A stretch of DNA of 6,339 nucleotides from Casp-actino8 sp039800005 (GTDB taxonomy: Bacteria > Actinomycetota > Acidimicrobiia > Acidimicrobiales > Ilumatobacteraceae): assembly GCA_039800005.1 (NCBI GenBank), contig JBDLRN010000044.1:1-6339 (forward strand), given 5' to 3'. The position numbers and the translations under genes were made by a program. Under the pieces are notes generated by a model. That model was not told the DNA's origin and made no database searches. It worked only from the letters and a program-made list of their open reading frames with translations. Shown in pieces: positions 5,201 through 6,339 of this stretch. Numbering within the stretch: position 1 is the first letter of the stretch; each line of letters opens with the position of its first letter.

Positions 5201-6339
5201 GCCAGTCCCCCTTCGCCCCCATCGAAGAGATCGTCGCCGCCATCGGTCGCGGCGAGATGGTCGTGATGGTCGACGACGAAGACCGCGAGAACGAAGGCGA
5301 CTTGATCATGGCCGCCCAGTTCGCCACGCCCGAGAAGATCGCCTTCATCGTGCGCCACACGTCTGGTGTGGTGGTAGCTCCGCTCACCGGCGAGCGTTGC
5401 GACGATCTGCGCTTGCCGTTGATGGTCGAGCACAACACCGAGAGTCATCGCACGGCGTTCACGGTGTCGGTCGACCTCATCGAGGGAACCAGCACCGGAA
5501 TCTCGGCGTCCGACCGTGCGGCCACGTTGTGCGCGCTCGCCGACCCCGAGGTGGGGTTCGCGGCGTTCGCACGTCCGGGCCACATCTTCCCGTTGCGCGC
5601 CCGTGAAGGCGGCGTGTTGAAGCGGGCCGGACACACCGAAGCCGCCGTCGACTTGGCACGAATGGCGGGATTGCAGCCGGCCGGCATCATCTGCGAAATC
5701 GTGAACGAAGACGGCTCGATGTCACGACTCCCGCAGTTGATCGAGTTCTGCAAGGAGCACGATCTGCTGCTGTCGTCGATCGCCGAGTTGATCCGCTATC
5801 GCCGCACGCACGAGAAGTTGGTGAGCCGCATCGGCCAGGCCCAAGTGCCCACCGACTGGGGCGTGTTCACTTGCACCGCTTTCCGCAGCCATCTCGACGA
5901 CACCGAGCATCTGGCGTTCAGTCTCGGTGACGTGAGCGACGGCCAGCCGGTCCTCACGCGCGTGCACAGCGAATGCCTCACCGGCGACGTGTTCTCGAGT
6001 CGTCGTTGCGATTGCGGTCCGCAGTTGCACACGGCGATGCAGTTGATCGCCAACGAGGGTCGTGGCGTCGTGGTGTATCTGCGCGGCCACGAGGGTCGCG
6101 GCATCGGAATCGGCCACAAGATCCGCGCCTATTCGCTGCAGGACGGCGGGCTCGACACCGTCGACGCCAACACCGAGCTCGGTCTGCCGATCGACAGCCG
6201 CGAGTACGGCATCGGCGCGCAGATCCTCAACGATCTCGGCGTGAAGCAGCTCAAACTCATGACCAACAATCCGGCCAAGTACGGCGGTATCGCCGGCTAC
6301 GGGCTCGAAGTGGTCGAGCGGGTCGCCCTGCGCGCCCAC
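5197..6339 (+). CDS. ribBA: RibBA: 3,4-dihydroxy-2-butanone 4-phosphate synthase / GTP cyclohydrolase II, 3' end outside window
   Basis: This fused enzyme makes both riboflavin precursors: RibB turns ribulose 5-phosphate into dihydroxybutanone phosphate, and RibA opens GTP. The 381 codons present show the RibB half (about 1-200) with its acidic metal/substrate loop VDDEDRENEGDL (25-36), STGISASDRA, and FARPGHIFPLRAREGGVLKR with RAGHTEAAVDLARMAG. The RibA half follows, with zinc cysteines C260, C271 and C273 in SECLTGDVFSSRRCDCGPQL, then LRGHEGRGIGIGHKIRAY, LQDGGLDTVDAN, and YGIGAQILNDLGV with TNNPAKYGG. No stop occurs before the window end; probably only a few tens of residues are missing. 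The ATG at 5197 overlaps the ribD TGA as ATGA and has a strong AAGGAG (5186-5191, five-base spacing), so it is co-transcribed and probably translationally coupled with ribD. It is thus under the FMN riboswitch. Confidence 0.97.
   Translation, partial: MSQSPFAPIEEIVAAIGRGEMVVMVDDEDRENEGDLIMAAQFATPEKIAFIVRHTSGVVVAPLTGERCDDLRLPLMVEHNTESHRTAFTVSVDLIEGTSTGISASDRAATLCALADPEVGFAAFARPGHIFPLRAREGGVLKRAGHTEAAVDLARMAGLQPAGIICEIVNEDGSMSRLPQLIEFCKEHDLLLSSIAELIRYRRTHEKLVSRIGQAQVPTDWGVFTCTAFRSHLDDTEHLAFSLGDVSDGQPVLTRVHSECLTGDVFSSRRCDCGPQLHTAMQLIANEGRGVVVYLRGHEGRGIGIGHKIRAYSLQDGGLDTVDANTELGLPIDSREYGIGAQILNDLGVKQLKLMTNNPAKYGGIAGYGLEVVERVALRAH

Overview
This window is high-GC DNA with actinobacterial-style codon use. 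The gene content (guaA, a group II PLP decarboxylase, and a riboflavin operon under an FMN riboswitch) and the look of the small hypothetical proteins suggest an Actinomycetota chromosome, perhaps the Acidimicrobiia (Ilumatobacter-like). That placement comes from remembered sequence style, not a search. No transposase, phage gene, CRISPR array, tRNA or rRNA is visible.

Layout. (1) 1-705, minus: N-terminal 235 codons of GMP synthase (guaA), cut by the window start. (2) 784-1110, plus: a 108-residue exported or membrane-anchored protein of unknown function, divergent from guaA. (3) 1084-1569: two copies of a roughly 68-bp hairpin repeat (1084-1151 and 1501-1569) bracket a small gene (1227-1492). 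That gene looks like a coiled-coil, tail-anchored protein broken by a one-base frameshift. The outer edges of the repeats also encode the last residues of the genes on either side. (4) 1550-2491, minus: an alpha/beta hydrolase of the epoxide hydrolase/dehalogenase type. (5) 2529-3947, plus: an aromatic-L-amino-acid-decarboxylase-like PLP enzyme, divergent from the hydrolase across only 37 bp. (6) 3960-6339, plus: a promoter-like -10 box, an FMN riboswitch, ribD, and ribBA overlapping ribD by four bases; ribBA runs off the window end.

How the parts work together. RibD and RibBA together supply most of the early riboflavin pathway: the GTP cyclohydrolase II and DHBP synthase activities of RibBA, and the deaminase and reductase activities of RibD. 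The riboswitch in their shared leader would turn them down when FMN is plentiful. The decarboxylase and hydrolase may share a control region, but nothing shows a shared pathway. guaA is housekeeping purine synthesis.

The main surprises are structural. The hairpin repeat has one compensatory base-pair change between its two copies, which suggests it acts as folded RNA, perhaps as a terminator. Several genes lack a Shine-Dalgarno sequence and instead have a TANNNT-like box six or seven bases before the start codon, as expected for leaderless mRNAs. I see no convincing evidence of a wholly new multi-gene system here.
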